Part shown: one piece after another, positions 45,816-58,194 of the stretch
Position numbering within the stretch: the stretch's first letter is position 1
How the letters are laid out: each line of letters opens with the position of its first letter
Source: Linanthus parryae
Lineage: Eukaryota > Streptophyta > Magnoliopsida > Ericales > Polemoniaceae
DNA length: 64,000 nucleotides
Assembly: GCA_023055425.1 (NCBI GenBank)
Contig: JALGPY010000002.1
Span: 141,047,927-141,111,926, forward strand
Direction: 5' to 3'
The notes under the pieces: generated by a model
What the model was told of the DNA's origin: nothing
Database searches by the model: none
Seen by the model: only the letters and a program-made list of their open reading frames with translations
Program-made: the position numbers and the translations under genes

Positions 45816-46602
45816 TACCACTTTGTTCCCTCTCTTTCTCCCCAATTTCCATTTTTGGAGTTGCCTCTCTTTATCCCTATTTTTTTTATTTGGCATGTTT
45901 AACGAAAGACATTCAACAATATACCCTCCCCAAAAGACCCCACTTATACTCCAACCCTAACTACCCCACCCATTTCTCTCCCATTGTTTTATCTCATTTG
46001 AACGGTTTGCAAAGAAAGAAATCAAGGAAGAGAAATAAAGAGGCAAAGGGAGGCCGAGAAAACATTGTTGCCCAATTGTCCTCCTACAGTCGCCGTCGTC
46101 GTCAGTTCAAGAAGCATGTCCTTGTGTCTAAAGAAGAAGAAGAAGCATGTTCTTTTTCAAAGATACGGAGTGGTGGCGGAAGGCGGAGGTTTTGAAGCTG
46201 CACTTGGAGGATGCTCCAATCTGTTTGTCCCTTTAGTTCATCTTCTTCTTTTCGTCTTCTCATCTTTTTTTCTCCTCTTTTTCCTCTGTAATTTTAGCGT
46301 AGGATCAACAATTATTTTGATACGTAATTTTAGGCTTGGATTTGGATCTGAAATTTTAGGCTTGGAACTGTAACTTTTACTTGGATCTGTTATTTTATGC
46401 TTTGAATGATAATTTTTTACTTTAATCTATAATTTTATGGTTGTTGGTGACAGTGGTGGTGCTGAATAGAGATGGGTGAGGCCAGAGAGGAGGGACATAG
46501 AAAGAACTTTTCTGAAAGGATAGGGGCAACATAGTGAAAATCAAAATTTTCTTAATCTATGTGCCCTCCCCCATGGGGAGAAAGAGAGGGAACGGAGTGG
46601 TA
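45816..46602. mobile_element. Non-autonomous DNA transposon with terminal inverted repeats
   Basis: The left end TACCACTTTGTTCCCTCTCT (45816 onward, continuing TTCTCCCC) is matched in inverse at the right end (46571-46602, whose complement reads TACCACTCCGTTCCCTCTCT, continuing TTCTCCCC). Weaker inverted similarity continues further in (ACAATATACCCTCCCC against ACTATGTTGCCCCTATCC). The length is 787 bases and no transposase is present. The centre holds a GC-richer stretch with an ORF-like region at 45960-46200 that might be captured host sequence, but I do not recognise it. The target duplication is not clear. A Mutator-like origin is possible. Confidence 0.55.
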
Positions 46603-47380
46603 TTTAATTCCATAACTAAATAATGAAATCAAAAATATTTTTCTGAGCCACCTATAAAAATTGATACATATGGTGGTTGGAAGCCACTGCATGCGTCTCT
46701 CTTTCATGTCATTTCTTGCTGACTCGGACGTCGTGTGGCTGTCCAGTCAGCCCCACGTCACCGCACACGCCAGTACCCTGCATGCCATGTTAGTATGCCA
46801 GGTTATCGTCTCCGTCAGCAGCCAAGCTATCGCCATGTCAGCATCCAGGTAAGGTGTAATTTCCATGTGTCATGCCATGTCATCTCTAGCTCCCACGTTA
46901 GCTGCAGCAACTAATCTTGGCTTGTGAGGCGTCGTCGATCTCACGTGAAGCCCATGGCCGCCTTTTGGTTTTCAGTTTCGGGCGAGGCTTTAACGGTCGT
47001 GCTTGGTTTCTCGTGTTGATTCCAACCGTGTTTTAGAATTTGCATTTTAACACGTTTAGAAAAACACATTTTATTTTATAGATCTAGATTCTACCGTGCG
47101 GTCCAAGGAATATACAAAAAATGCCATAACTTTTAGATCGTCTATCCAAAACTTACAAACTTTATATTTCTCGAATCCTCGCGGAATGATCTACGCAATG
47201 ATGTGTTAGTTGCATACTAAAACTTAAGGCACTGAAAATGAGGCAGCGGGTACATGTACACGATTTGACCGAGTCTCGAGCCACAAAACACAAACTAAGG
47301 CTTAGATATCAATGAAGAAATATTCATACAAGTAAACTCTAAATAGTTAATCATAGGGGAAGCAATTTTCGGTTACCACT
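46603..47380. other. Unassigned region with a CCACGTCA-like motif cluster
   Basis: 46740-46920 holds several copies of a short motif, CCA(C/T)GT(C/T)A, for example CCCCACGTCACC, GCCATGTTAG, GCCATGTCAGC, GCCATGTCATC and CCCACGTTAGC. The rest (46960-47380) has no clear coding and may be the end of the LTR element whose LTR fragment begins at 47381. Confidence 0.4.
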
Positions 47381-48235
47381 TGACACGTTCCCACCGCAAG
47401 TGCACGGTTTTTGCGTGTAGTAATAATTGGTAAATTCCGGGTTTATCAAAGCCAAGGGACTTAGGTAATTAGTTAAAATTTAATCACCTTAATGTGGAAA
47501 TATTGAGTTTGTTTTATCTGAACTACAAAATGAAAGTAAATAAAACTGGAGAATGATGAATGCAAAAGATTGAATTGTGTGAGAATTTAAATAACGGGGA
47601 AGTGATAAGGACGCCTCACTTGGGGTAAATATACAGTTTACTATCACTCGCATTTTATGAGTTATGGAATACTACAGCGAAATATTCGTCAAACAAGCAA
47701 TACTCAACTATCAAGTTACCAAGCAGTTATACTACGTCTACAGTCAATTAAACTGAATTACCGAGCTCTAATTACCCTAAACGTTCATTTAGATCAGGCT
47801 TCTACTCTAAATTCTCAAGTAACGCTGTCGAGTTACCATGCGCGCGATACCAATGAGAAAATGTTTCGCTTTCCCAAAGAACAGTCGTCGAGTTACCAAA
47901 CAACAATTGTTTAAAATTTTAGCTAACAGTACGTCTCCTACTATCTATATAAGATAACAAACATGAAACATTCATCACGAAGGAAATTGCAACAATTAAG
48001 TTTTGAAGACGTAAATCACATTCTCATAAACTCAACACATCAAGAGAAAAACCCTTACCCCCAGACTCGGATCCTAATAAAAGATGTCTAGCTTCTAATG
48101 TTCGTAAAATCAACAAATCAATCAAACGATTTCATCAAAAGAGAAAGATATAGGGAGTAGAGACAAGTCAAACCTAGTTTCCACGCTCCTTTGTGTGCTC
48201 AAGTGCTTCAAATGGAGCTCATAAGAGCCCATTTG
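47381..48235 (-). repeat. Athila-like LTR fragment
   Basis: Begins TGACACGTTCCCACCGCAAGTGCACGG, the same opening plan as element C's LTR (TGACACG...CAAGTGCACGG), and shows the same order of landmarks (CCAAGGGACTTAG; CACGCTCCTTTG...GTGCTCAAGTGC). It breaks off near 48235. Confidence 0.6.
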
Positions 48236-48595
48236 ATAGTGCTCTTTATTTCTAGAACACTTCTGTCAAATCTAAAAGCAGTATTGATGTGTTTGGTAAA
48301 TGTACTTTTTTCTTCTTTCTAGAATCAATTGCTTCCCCTGAGCAGCTTTTGAAAAACAGGGGAGGGGTTGCTTTCCAAGAAATGCATTTCGATAAATGTA
48401 TTATTTGACATTCTTATCAGTTAATAAAGTATCAATAATTATTTAATTTAGAACACTATTAATTATATCATGTTTGGTATTGTCATTTTGACAGTAACTG
48501 CAACTATAAAACGCGAATTACCAAACACAAAATGTCCAAAGTGCTTTTAAGTAGCTGCTTAAATGTGAAATTTACCAGACACTTTTCGGATAGAT
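48236..48595. mobile_element. Possible hAT-like MITE
   Basis: Internal inverted repeat: GTGTTTGGTAAATGTACTTT near 48287 against ACGCGAATTACCAAACACAAA near 48510. Outer parts show AGTGCTCTTT and AAAGTGCTTTTAAG, with a CATTTGATAG/TTTACCAGAC pattern common in plant hAT MITEs. No transposase. The ends and the target duplication are unclear. Confidence 0.35.
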
Positions 48596-48658
48596 TTCCA
48601 TAGCAGATTTCTCACAATACTTCCTACACAGCAGATTTCTAAAACGCCAAAACATTAC

Positions 48659-49971
48659 TGTAAGTTCACAGGTTTCACAGCCTTGAAATACAGAGCTATT
48701 TCAAGGCCTTGAACCAGTTTTCAAAGCCTTGAATCACAGGTTTGACAGGCTTGAAATAACAGAGCAATTTCAAGGCCTGGAAACAATGTTCAAAGCCTTG
48801 AAACTGCCAGACCTGTATGCATATTCCGAGGGGGAGTTTTTCTGATTTCTTCTGATCTTATTCTGACTCTCTCACCCTTATAGTTGATTTGTTATTACTT
48901 GATAAAATACAAAATCTTTTGATTCACTTAGACTTCATCTAATTAACCTGTTTGACTTAGGTTTGCAGGGAAAATTTCATTTCCTATTTTTCAGGATTGG
49001 TTTCCTAATCTTGGTTTTGCAGGAAAGGAAACATTGCGAGAATGTGATTTTGTGATCAATCAGACACTCCTGACAGCTTTTCAATGTATTTTAAAGACAA
49101 GATCAGAAAAATATCTTTGAAGATTATGATCAACCATCCGTTGGAGAAGGCTGTTAAAAGAGTCAAAGATGTTTCCTACAAAACAGGAAGTTTGTTGCTA
49201 AAAATCATGGAAGATTTGCAGAGTATCTCAGCTGTATAAATAGAACTCATTTTGAAGAAACAACAAGAACACTCAACGGGCAAAAAGAGGGAAACATTTC
49301 AGGATTGACAAACATTAAAGAAGCACATCATTCTAACAATCCATCTCCCAGAAGATCACTGCATTCTTCACTAGAGTTCCACTTCCAGTGTTCTTCTATT
49401 CTAAGATTAATTTTTATATCATTCTTATACTACTTATAGCTCTCATTCTCAAGGATTATTCAAAGTGAACAATAGATAATTCTTAGTTAATCAGTTAGCT
49501 AGAGCAGGTACTAGATAGGTTAGTGAGAACCACAAGCTGTAACAGAGTAAGGCATATCTCTGTGCTTGAGGTCTAGGGCTTAGCTGTTGATTAATAGTAA
49601 TTGTGTTGAAAATCCTGCAGTGAGAAGATCCCTGAGGTAGAGACGTAGGTCCAAGTGGACTAAACTCTATAAATCTTGTGTCTCTTGCATTTATCATTTC
49701 ATTCTCAGACTTGTTTTAGAAAGCATTCAAACTAGTTTGTTTTCAAGGGTTTGAATCTCTTTTCAAGGCCTTGAAACAGACTTTTATCTTTTTCATTCAA
49801 ACTGTATTTCTGTTCAAAGGCTTGAAACTGTTTTCAAGGCCTTGAACGTCATTGCTCTTCACAGAAATCCTTATCTATGCAAGTTTTGTAGAAAGTTGGC
49901 ATACTTTATTCAACCCCCCCCACCCCTTTAGAGTATCTCTACTGCATTTCTCCCTGCTTACTCCCCTTTCA
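48659..49971 (+). mobile_element. Sirevirus solo LTR
   Basis: 1313 bases, TGTAAGTTCAC...CTTTCA, with a perfect target duplication ATTAC (48654-48658 and 49972-49976). Perfect palindromes at 48700-48713, 49762-49775 and 49833-49846, plus several variants at 48680-48800. A C8 tract lies at 49914-49921. It is a solo LTR from intra-element recombination. Confidence 0.93.
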
Positions 49972-49976
49972 ATTAC

Positions 49977-52495
49977 CAAACTAGCCAAGTCTTCCTTGAG
50001 TATTTTCAATAAATCCACATTATTTTCTACGTTGTCTTTTTTTCTGTCCCGCCTCCTATTCTAAACTGACCTTAAGGTCTCTATTACACTCCATTTAAGG
50101 ATACTTTAAGGTCCGATGTAAGGCTCTATTAAGCTATTATTCATGATATGATAACGAAAGGAAGTATGGAGAACGACTAGGAAGATGGGGGAACGCGCGG
50201 AAGAGATAGAGAGAGCTTAACGGATACCGAAGCACGAATTATTCTTCCTTTCTCTCTATTATTTTTATGTTTTCTTTTCCTCTTCTGTTGTATCTTCATT
50301 ACTTCATTTTCTAGCTTAGAATTCATGTTAGAATTAAGGATTTAAAGTAAGCTTGGATCTTTATGACTTGAATTATCTTGATTCATGGATTTGTTCCTTA
50401 ATTATATGTTTTTTGTTGATTTCTATCGATTTCATTTTGCATCATGCTTGTAGAAAATTGATCACTAGCTAGATGATTAGGAGCACTAGTTATTTCTTAA
50501 GAGATATTACTTTGGGATTGTAAAGATTTGAATTGAACCTTTATTTCTTGTGTACAAGATCGAGAGATAGTTGCACGCCTTAGGTGGGCATGAATTGAGT
50601 GAAAAATACGTGTTTAATCCATAATTGCTCGAAGTTAGCGATTGATAGATTTCCATATGTTGATAGTTAGGATCCAAATTGACACTTGAAAGAGGTCAAT
50701 TACGATTCTTCAAGTCCTAGAACTTCAAAACTATGGGTGTTTCAAGTAGTATAAGTCAATAGGTAAAAATTAAATCAAATTTTCATAACCCTAACCTTTA
50801 CCCAATTATCCCTGGAATGTTAGCTATCTTTAAGTTTATGAAAATTAGTTATTTAGTTCATATAACAACTCTTGTTTTGTTAGCTTAAATAGTGTATAAG
50901 CATTCAGTAACTAGTACTCTCTCTATATTGGTCCTTTGGCTTCAACAAATTCCCGGTATTAACTTACTAACTTTATTACTTGTGACCTCCTACACTTAGG
51001 AGTACAAAGTAATCAAAAACTCGCGATCTTACGAGAAGTGAGACATTGAGAATTTTTTAGCTGTCAAAGAGAAACCTCTCACTAATCTTGTCAAATATGT
51101 ATTGTTGTTTTAGTCTGTCTGATTAAGTTTATGTCAAAGATTAATATATTCATTTAACTTTTTGGTTAGAAAATTTCTGTCGCAACTTGCTTTTCAAATT
51201 GGCTCAAATATAAGAGTAAGTTTGCTAATAAATGTAGACGGATTATGTGGATCGATTTTTTTCTGAAATTCTTCGGCTAATATTATGCCTCTACGAAAAA
51301 GAATCATTGGTAAAATGTTGACATGTTTGCTACAGTGATTCGTAGGATTTTTCCACAAAAAAATGAGCAAATTATTTTATTTTGACATGGTGTTTTCTTT
51401 GTTTGTTGACCCTTCTGAACCAAATGGCATTCAAAGGCTCCCCAATTTTGAATCCTACAAAAATTTGGATCCCTTATCTTACATGAATAACGTATGTTCC
51501 TTGAATGGGAGATTCTTCAATTTGAAATGAAAATTGAAGGTTAAAAGAAGGGATACAACTTACTGATCACTCGTGGAACTAAAAGTGACAATGGTTTCTA
51601 CAAATCTATTGCGTATTATGTGACGATTAAAAGTGATTACTAAAAATACTTCAAGAGTTGTTGTATTTGTGGGTATGCTAGTTATTAGGACGAGATATAA
51701 ATTTTTCTCCTCCATGTTCGGGTTCGTCACAAGCATAAAGAAATTCTGCTAAATGTCGGTATTGTCATCCATGTGTGACCGGGGCCACGAGAGTGTAATA
51801 TCATGAAACTTAATTGTTTCTTCAGCTTTATTTCCATGTCACATGGCCCACAAATATTGCGTCGGTGCCGATTATTGGTGTAAAATTGTATCACTAAAGT
51901 GTGCCTTCTTTTGAATGTTAGTTCATGTTAGTCTAATAAGCCCAACCGAATAACTTCTAATTCCCAATAAGATGTGGTTTAACTTCAATTCTTGGTTGTC
52001 TTGCCAAAAAATTGACTAATAAGCGTAATTGAATAACTTAGAATTCCCAGTCATCCCTTGAATGATTCCATTTTCTGAAATCCGTTTTGTTCTTGCTCCT
52101 CAACTTGTGTTCTCTGTCACCATGAGCACGAATATGCATCATCACCTACATTACCAGACTCACATATCATTTAATTATTTAACTTCATAATTGGGCAACC
52201 TGAAAAAGACATTTTGCTGCATGGATATATAACCAGTTCCCAAAGCTAACCTGCATAAATTGATGGATTATATGTAACAATAAATAGTTTTATTTTGTTT
52301 GGTTTGGTAAAGTATAGGTTTGAAGCCATCTTAGTTGTTCAGACTTTAGGTTGGGTAGGTTAGTTTCTGTTTCCTTATGTTTTATGTACTATGAAACAAT
52401 CTTGATAATCAGGAATTTAATTGTCAATATGGATTGTTTTCATTTACTTTTCTTTTGAAAATGTTATGCTCATGTTTTGGTTTCACATATGAACT
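49977..52495. other. Gene-free AT-rich region, probably decayed retroelement DNA
   Basis: 50140-51030 resembles the leader and LTR end of a gypsy element, for example GGTCCTTTGGCTTCAACAAATTC before a run resembling ACTTGTGACCTCC. From 51030 to 52495 I see no coding region, RNA gene or clear repeat. Confidence 0.35.
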
Positions 52496-52832
52496 TGTTG
52501 GATTATGCCTTGAAAGAAGAAGTCACCCAAGAAAGCAACTAAGGAATTTCTTTCGTGGGAATCAAAGGAACCCTCTGCACCATTCATACCAAAGGACTTG
52601 GCCTTTCGCACTAATGGATTCTGGGAGGCGGTAAATAAGGTTTCCTTGTTTTGTTAGGTCACTTCGGGAACGAAGGGAACTATAAAAGACTCCTTTAAGG
52701 TCCAGTGTTTCTCTTTATGGATAAAGGATATTATTCGCGTGGACGTAGTTAGCATACATTGTTCTAACGAACCACGTAAATCTTGTGTTTGCTTGATTCG
52801 TTCACAGTTCGTGCGGTGTGAGTGTCATAACA
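52496..52832 (+). repeat. 5' LTR of the third copia element
   Basis: 337 bases, TGTTGGATTATGCC...GTCATAACA. A TATA box, TATAAAAG, lies at 52681-52688. It is followed by a primer-site remnant, AGTATCAGATC (52837-52847), compared with GGTATCAGAGC. Confidence 0.75.
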
Positions 52833-52875
52833 AAAAAGTATCAGATCTTAGGTCGTGGTTACTCCACCAAGAACA

Positions 52876-53540
52876 ATGTCCGGATTAGTGTATAAGATCG
52901 ATATATATACAAAATGGAACAACTTTAGTCTGTGGAAGATCAAGATGTGTCTTCTTAAATTCCAATCCAGATGTAGTCCTTTGATCGCGGACAAGGGAGG
53001 CATGAACATTGCATCAGAATAGTATAGGATGATGGAGGAAAAGGAACATCCAAATTCCATGTTGTGCTTGTCAGATGACGTTACCGTATAGGTCGCATAT
53101 TAGACAACGACAACACCCTTATGGTCCAAGTTGGAGAGTCTCTACATGAAGAATGCACTCACTAGCAAAGTTGATCCTCAAGAATCCGTTGTTCAATCTA
53201 CGAATGCTCGAAGGTACGGCACTCAAATATCACATTGATCAATTAAATGCAATTCTTATTGATTTGTGTAATATTGATGTAAAGGTTGATGATGAGGACG
53301 CCACATTTCTTTGTTGGTTTCATTACCCCCATCATACGATTACTTTGTACAGTTATTTATTTGTGAATAACGAGATCTTAAATCTAGAAGAGGTGAGAAC
53401 CGCTCTCCATTCCTTGGAATTATTCCATCAGGGCGCACGCAAAGGTACAGAAGATCGTGGTTCGGGATTGATGGAAGCGAGAAGTAAGAAGGTAAGAAGA
53501 ACAAGAAAAATTAGTTTGCAGGTTCTAAGTTAACTAAGGA
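52876..53540 (+). pseudogene. gag of the third copia element (broken)
   Basis: The ATG at 52876 opens with a typical copia gag start (NNFSLWKIKMCLLK). After several stops the frame at 53153-53533 gives a UBN2-type segment: YHIDQLNAILIDLCNIDVKV, DDEDATFLCWF, LEEVRTALHSLEL. A Lys/Arg-rich end follows. No zinc knuckle is recognisable. Confidence 0.75.
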
Positions 53541-56500
53541 TATAGGTTCTTGGTGCAAGTAAAAAATTCATTGAGAGAGATTGCCTAAAGGAGGAAAACA
53601 GAGACATGATGTACTTGCAACCGTGGTGGAGAAAGGGAATTCTCCCTAGGATGATTTTGTTATGCTGGCATATGTTGTTACACATCAGCTCGATGTGTGG
53701 TATCTTGATTATACGGCCTCCTATCACATATTTACTAACATGGATCTATTTTTAAGCTATACTTATGCATATGGAGATTTCGTTATAGGGAATACACAGC
53801 TTTTTGTAAGGTAATTAGGAACAGTTCAGTTTTATTCAAGACTCGTGATGAAGGATGGTCGACACGTACCACTTGTCAAAAAGAATATAATTTATTTGAT
53901 TCTACTCGAAATCAAGGGTTGTAGTTTCAAAGGTGAAGGTGGATATCTATGCATAAACAAGGGTCCGAATGTGTTGCTGAAGGGGTTCAAGGTTTGAACA
54001 TTTTACGTGCCACAGGTTTCGACGATCACAAGGTATGTCAAAGTTGTCTCAGCCAAGATTCAATCAATGGCATATGAGGCTTGGTCATATGAGTGAACGT
54101 GAAATGCGAGAACTTCACAAGAAAGGCTTTCTCACTGGGTACACGCCCAAGAGCCTCGGATTTTGTGAGCACTGCGTGTACGGGATACTACAGGGAATTC
54201 TCAAAGGCGGTTCATAGGACGAAAGGAACTTTGGATTACATCCATTCGGATTGCGGGGATCCATCTCTAATTGAGACGATAAGCGGTTACATGTATTTTT
54301 AAGTATCAAATAATGACTTGGATATTTGTGGTGAAGCATAAAAATGAAGCCTCCGACAAATTCAAGGAGTGGAAGACACTAGTAGAGAATCCTGTGGGAA
54401 AGTTTGGTGAAGAGGCTAAGCACGAAAAATGGCTTGGAGGTTTTTTCATTGTAGTTTGATGATTTCGCAAGGATCAGGAAATTTCTCACCATCACACAGT
54501 TCGGCACACACCACAATAGAATGGTTTAGCCGAAAGGATGAATCAGACACTTTTAGCGAAGGCCTGGTGTATGCTTTTGAATGCATTTATTAATAGGGGT
54601 TTCTGGGGAGAAGAATGTGACATATATTGTTATCTTGTAAATCGGAGCATGCACACAAGCATAGGATGCAAGGCTCCTGTTGAGTTATGGTACGAAAAAG
54701 CTGCAGAGTTCTCAAATATGAGGGTCTTTGGTTGCTGACGCAATGTTTCAACGCGTATGCCCAACTGCATGGTCAAGTAATATACTGCAGTGTATTTCAG
54801 CATTAATTTATCGAATCCGACCAGGACAGATGGTAGGATTATAGAAAATTAGAAATTAAGTTAAAGAGTAAAGTAACCAAGGAGGAGTGTAGTTCAATTG
54901 ATTTGTTTTCTAACTAATAAAGTGGAGTAAATATTAAAGAGTACAATATTTTTGACAATTTTCTAGGTACTAGGTCGCCTATGGGATCTCGTAAGGTATT
55001 CAACAATGACGATATCGGTTGGCGAGAATCAAGTTTGAACTTGTTTATTATCACATATAAATATCCACAATCTCCTATTGGTCTCATGTCAAACTAGACT
55101 AACATAGCTAATGCGCCACCTCTCAGTCCATAGAATCATCTACCCTAGCACGCATGATAATCACTTAGATGTGTTGACCAAGCCCTAACACTTCACCTCT
55201 CGGTCCATAATGATACGAGACTCATTCCTATCCTTTTTACTCAATTCTTCTGAATATATCTCGAGCATCGCTTGTATACCGTTAACAAGTCTAGGTCCCG
55301 AATCTAAGCTCATATGTTATGAAGGAAAATGATAAGAATATGAATCAACATGAAAACTTGCATTAACTTATTTCTAAAATCAATCGAGATCCGGAAAATC
55401 CATCAATGTATGAATGTAACCCTAGGTTCCTAACAAATTAAACTACTCAAATATAATGAAATTATGAGCTAAAAAGTTCATAGTAAAAACAAAATATAGA
55501 GAAGATAAGAGGGATAGCCAAAATCGTGTTGAAATTCACGTTTGGGCGACTCGGGCGCATTCTCCGTGTTCCTCCTTTCCCCTAGCCTACCTCGATCGTT
55601 TTGCAACATCTTCCCACTAATTTGCAATTCTCGGACATAATTGTTTGCTGATCTTGAGAAGGCCATATCTCACTCATTCCAAATGGTAATTGAGAATACC
55701 ACATATAATTGAAAATCCATTGATGTCTACGCTCCAACGGAGATAGCCTTGCTCCATGATTCCTTGTATAGATTCCTAAGAATAAAAAATAGTGGAAGCT
55801 GGTCTGGTGAGAATTTTTCAACTCTTTTTCAATGATATGTGGTATTCGTTTTTTGCGTATTCGTTTCTCCTCTTCATCTAGTTCCATTCCAAGCATCTCC
55901 AAGCCTCTCATAACCTCAATTTCACCTATTTTACCTAAGATCATAACACCAAACTACTAGTGCAATTATCATCGCAAATATGAGAGAAAATATGCGTGAA
56001 TAAGCTAGAAAGTACAATTTTCACTCTTAGGCTTAGAAGCGATCAATTTCACATATTTGTGCACATTTAACAGATAAATCATGTGAAATAACCCTAGTAC
56101 TAGTAATAAGAAAGTCTAATAATAACTCCTCATAGAGAGTTATTAGTTGTGCTGCCTATTATCATGTGGATGATGCCAAGCTAAAGCCAACCGCGAAGAA
56201 GAGGTGTTCATGGACTATGAGACAGGTGAGAAGGGGAACAAAATTTGGTCGGAAAACAATATTGCACTAAGGAGAAGTGTAGTATTCAATGAGAGTTCGA
56301 TGCTAAAATCAAATACCATCGAGATAGAGGTTGGAGTTACAGAGAGGAAGGTGGAGGAAATTTCATGTCCTAATGATCCTAAGGATCCCTTATTGCAACC
56401 ACCATCGCAAAAACAGAAGAGTAATAATCAGAAGATTCTGATGAGGATTCATCAATAGCAGAGGACCCTACACATCAGAGAATTTTTCAAGGAAGATCTG

Positions 56501-58017
56501 GTAGTGTCATAAAGCCTCCAGAAATATACCAATATGATGGTATGGTGGTTATACATTACAGGTATACAAAGAGGTGGAGGATGAGTTTTCCACCTATAAG
56601 TCTGGATATTTTACTTCTGAGTCAGCACAATGGATTTCCGCAATGGGCGAAGAGATGGAGTCTCCTAGCAAGAACTCGACATGGGATATCATACAATTTC
56701 TTGTAGGGACGAAGATAGTTAATTTAAAATGGGTTTTCAGAAGAAAGAAATGAATTACAGCTATAGAAGGCATCAGGTATAAGGCAAGATTGTTTGCAAG
56801 AGGGTCCAGTCAGAGAAAAGGAGTGGACTGCAACGAAATCTCAACGGCAGTCAAACATGATTCAATAAGGGTGCTACTAGCGTTTTTCGCACACTAGTAC
56901 TTGGAACTCGAGCAGCTATGTGTGAAAACAACATTCTTACATGGAGAGTTAGAAAATGAATTATACATGACCCAACCAGACGGATTCCAGGTTATTGGAA
57001 AAGAATACTTATTGTGCAAGTTGAAAAGATCTCTGTATGAACTTAAGCAATCTCCGAGGTAATGGTACAAGAGGTCTGTCATTTTATGTTGAATATTGGC
57101 TACCAAATGTCCAGCTATGATTGTTGCATGTATCACAAGAAATTTCAAGGTGATTCACATATCTTCCTAGATATGTATGTGGATGATATTCTGATTGATG
57201 CTCAAAATATGGAGGACATTCAGGATTTAAAGATGTATCTTGATGAAAAATGAAAAATTAATGATCTAGGTGCTGATCGGAAAGTTCTAGGAGTTGAGAT
57301 CTAAAGAGATACGAAGAAGAATAAAATTTTCTTGTCACGGCAGGGATACATGTGGAAGATCTTGAGAAGATTCAGGATGTTATCAGCTAATTCTATATAT
57401 ACTCCTATGGTGAGTAACAGCATGATAGGAATGTACACAATTAAGACTAAAGAGGAGAAATAGTAAATGTCCAAGGTTCCATACGCTAGCGCAGCTGGAA
57501 CCCTGATGTATGCTATGGTCTGCACTCGACCGGACATAGCATTCACTATTAGCATGATTCGTTGTATGGTTAAACTAAGAAAGGATCAATGGCAGGCGGT
57601 GAAACGCATATTCATGTAGCTTAAGGGTACAACAGAAATTGGCCTATGCCATGGGGTCAATCATGATATATTTGTTGTTGGGTTCTCATATTTTAGGCTA
57701 TGCAGGTGATGATGACAGCAGGAGATCTATGACGGTACCGCCAATGGTGACTTTGTCTACCATGGAAGCAGAGTACATGGTTTTGACAAAGCAGCAAAGG
57801 GGGGAATTTGGCTTAAAGGGATGGTCAAGGATCTAGGACTACTTCAATATCAAGGGATAGTCTTTTTGATAGCTTGATTGAGATATGCTTGACTAAAGAT
57901 CAGGTTCATCATGAAAGAACAAAGCACGTTGACGTTAGGCATCATATTCTAGGAAACGAGAGAAAAATCTAGGTTAAGAAGGTGTGTACATCTGACAACC
58001 CCACATATATGTTCACT
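53541..58017 (+). pseudogene. pol of the third copia element (broken, interrupted)
   Basis: A GAG-pre-integrase segment lies at 54035-54190 (WHMRLGHMSEREMRELHKKG). The integrase core is at 54210-54735 (HSDCGDPS-like, HTPQ-stop-NGLAERMNQTL, FWGEECDIYCYLVNRS). The solo LTR enters at VFGC (54735). Sequence resumes at 56151 (AYYHVDDAKL). Reverse transcriptase remnants at 56600-57260 include YVDDILIDAQN, the intact catalytic Y-V-D-D, near 57175. RNase H remnants at 57530-57960 include ARPDIAF-like, GYAGDDDSRRSM, LSTMEAEYM and KHVDVRHHI. Stops are too dense for function. Confidence 0.8.
54736..56145 (-). mobile_element. Athila-like solo LTR inside the third copia element
   Basis: 1410 bases, TGACGCAATG...GAGAGTTATTA, a diverged relative of the element C LTRs (shared GTGCAATTATCATCGCAAATATGAGAG-type block at 55955 and 35620). 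Target duplication GTTGC/GTTGT (54731-54735 and 56146-56150, one mismatch). It splits the integrase frame after VFGC. Confidence 0.8.
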
Positions 58018-58194
58018 TTGTTGAGATAATTCCCACGTATAGGAATATTATTTCAAGTAGTAGGGAAGCAAGTCAAGGGTCAGTTTCCACAAGGATTATG
58101 AAAGAGGGATCTCACACTTGATGAACAAGAAACAAGCTAAACTAAATCTAACTAGTTCAATAACTGTAACTTCCTAAAGGGCTTTTTAGCTAGG
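58018..58194 (-). repeat. LTR fragment cut by element B
   Basis: Begins TGTTGAGATAATTCCCACG and has the gypsy-LTR pattern TCAAGTAGTAGGGAAGCAAGTCAAGGGTC...CCACAAGG. The rest would lie beyond element B, outside the window. Confidence 0.4.

Larger units (their letters stand above)
52496..58017 (+). mobile_element. Third copia element, 5' LTR to RNase H (decayed)
   Basis: Contains a short LTR, primer site, gag, integrase, reverse transcriptase and RNase H remnants in copia order (integrase before reverse transcriptase). It is interrupted by a solo LTR (54736-56145). Its 3' end is lost near 58017, where another LTR fragment begins. It is unrelated at the sequence level to the Sirevirus and Angela-like copies. 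Confidence 0.8.

Noticed and set aside
46065..46373. Possible small membrane protein ORF inside the TIR element
   Set aside because: The hydrophobic stretch comes from a TTCTTTTC-rich low-complexity run. No family resemblance, and another frame is equally open.
605..49846. Heat-shock element reading of the TTC...GAA palindrome
   Set aside because: Heat-shock elements need nTTCn and nGAAn units in 5-base steps. Here TTC and GAA are separated by eight bases, so the spacing does not fit.
51030..52495. Possible host gene region
   Set aside because: No ORF above about 70 codons with protein-like composition, no consistent splice sites, and AT-rich throughout.
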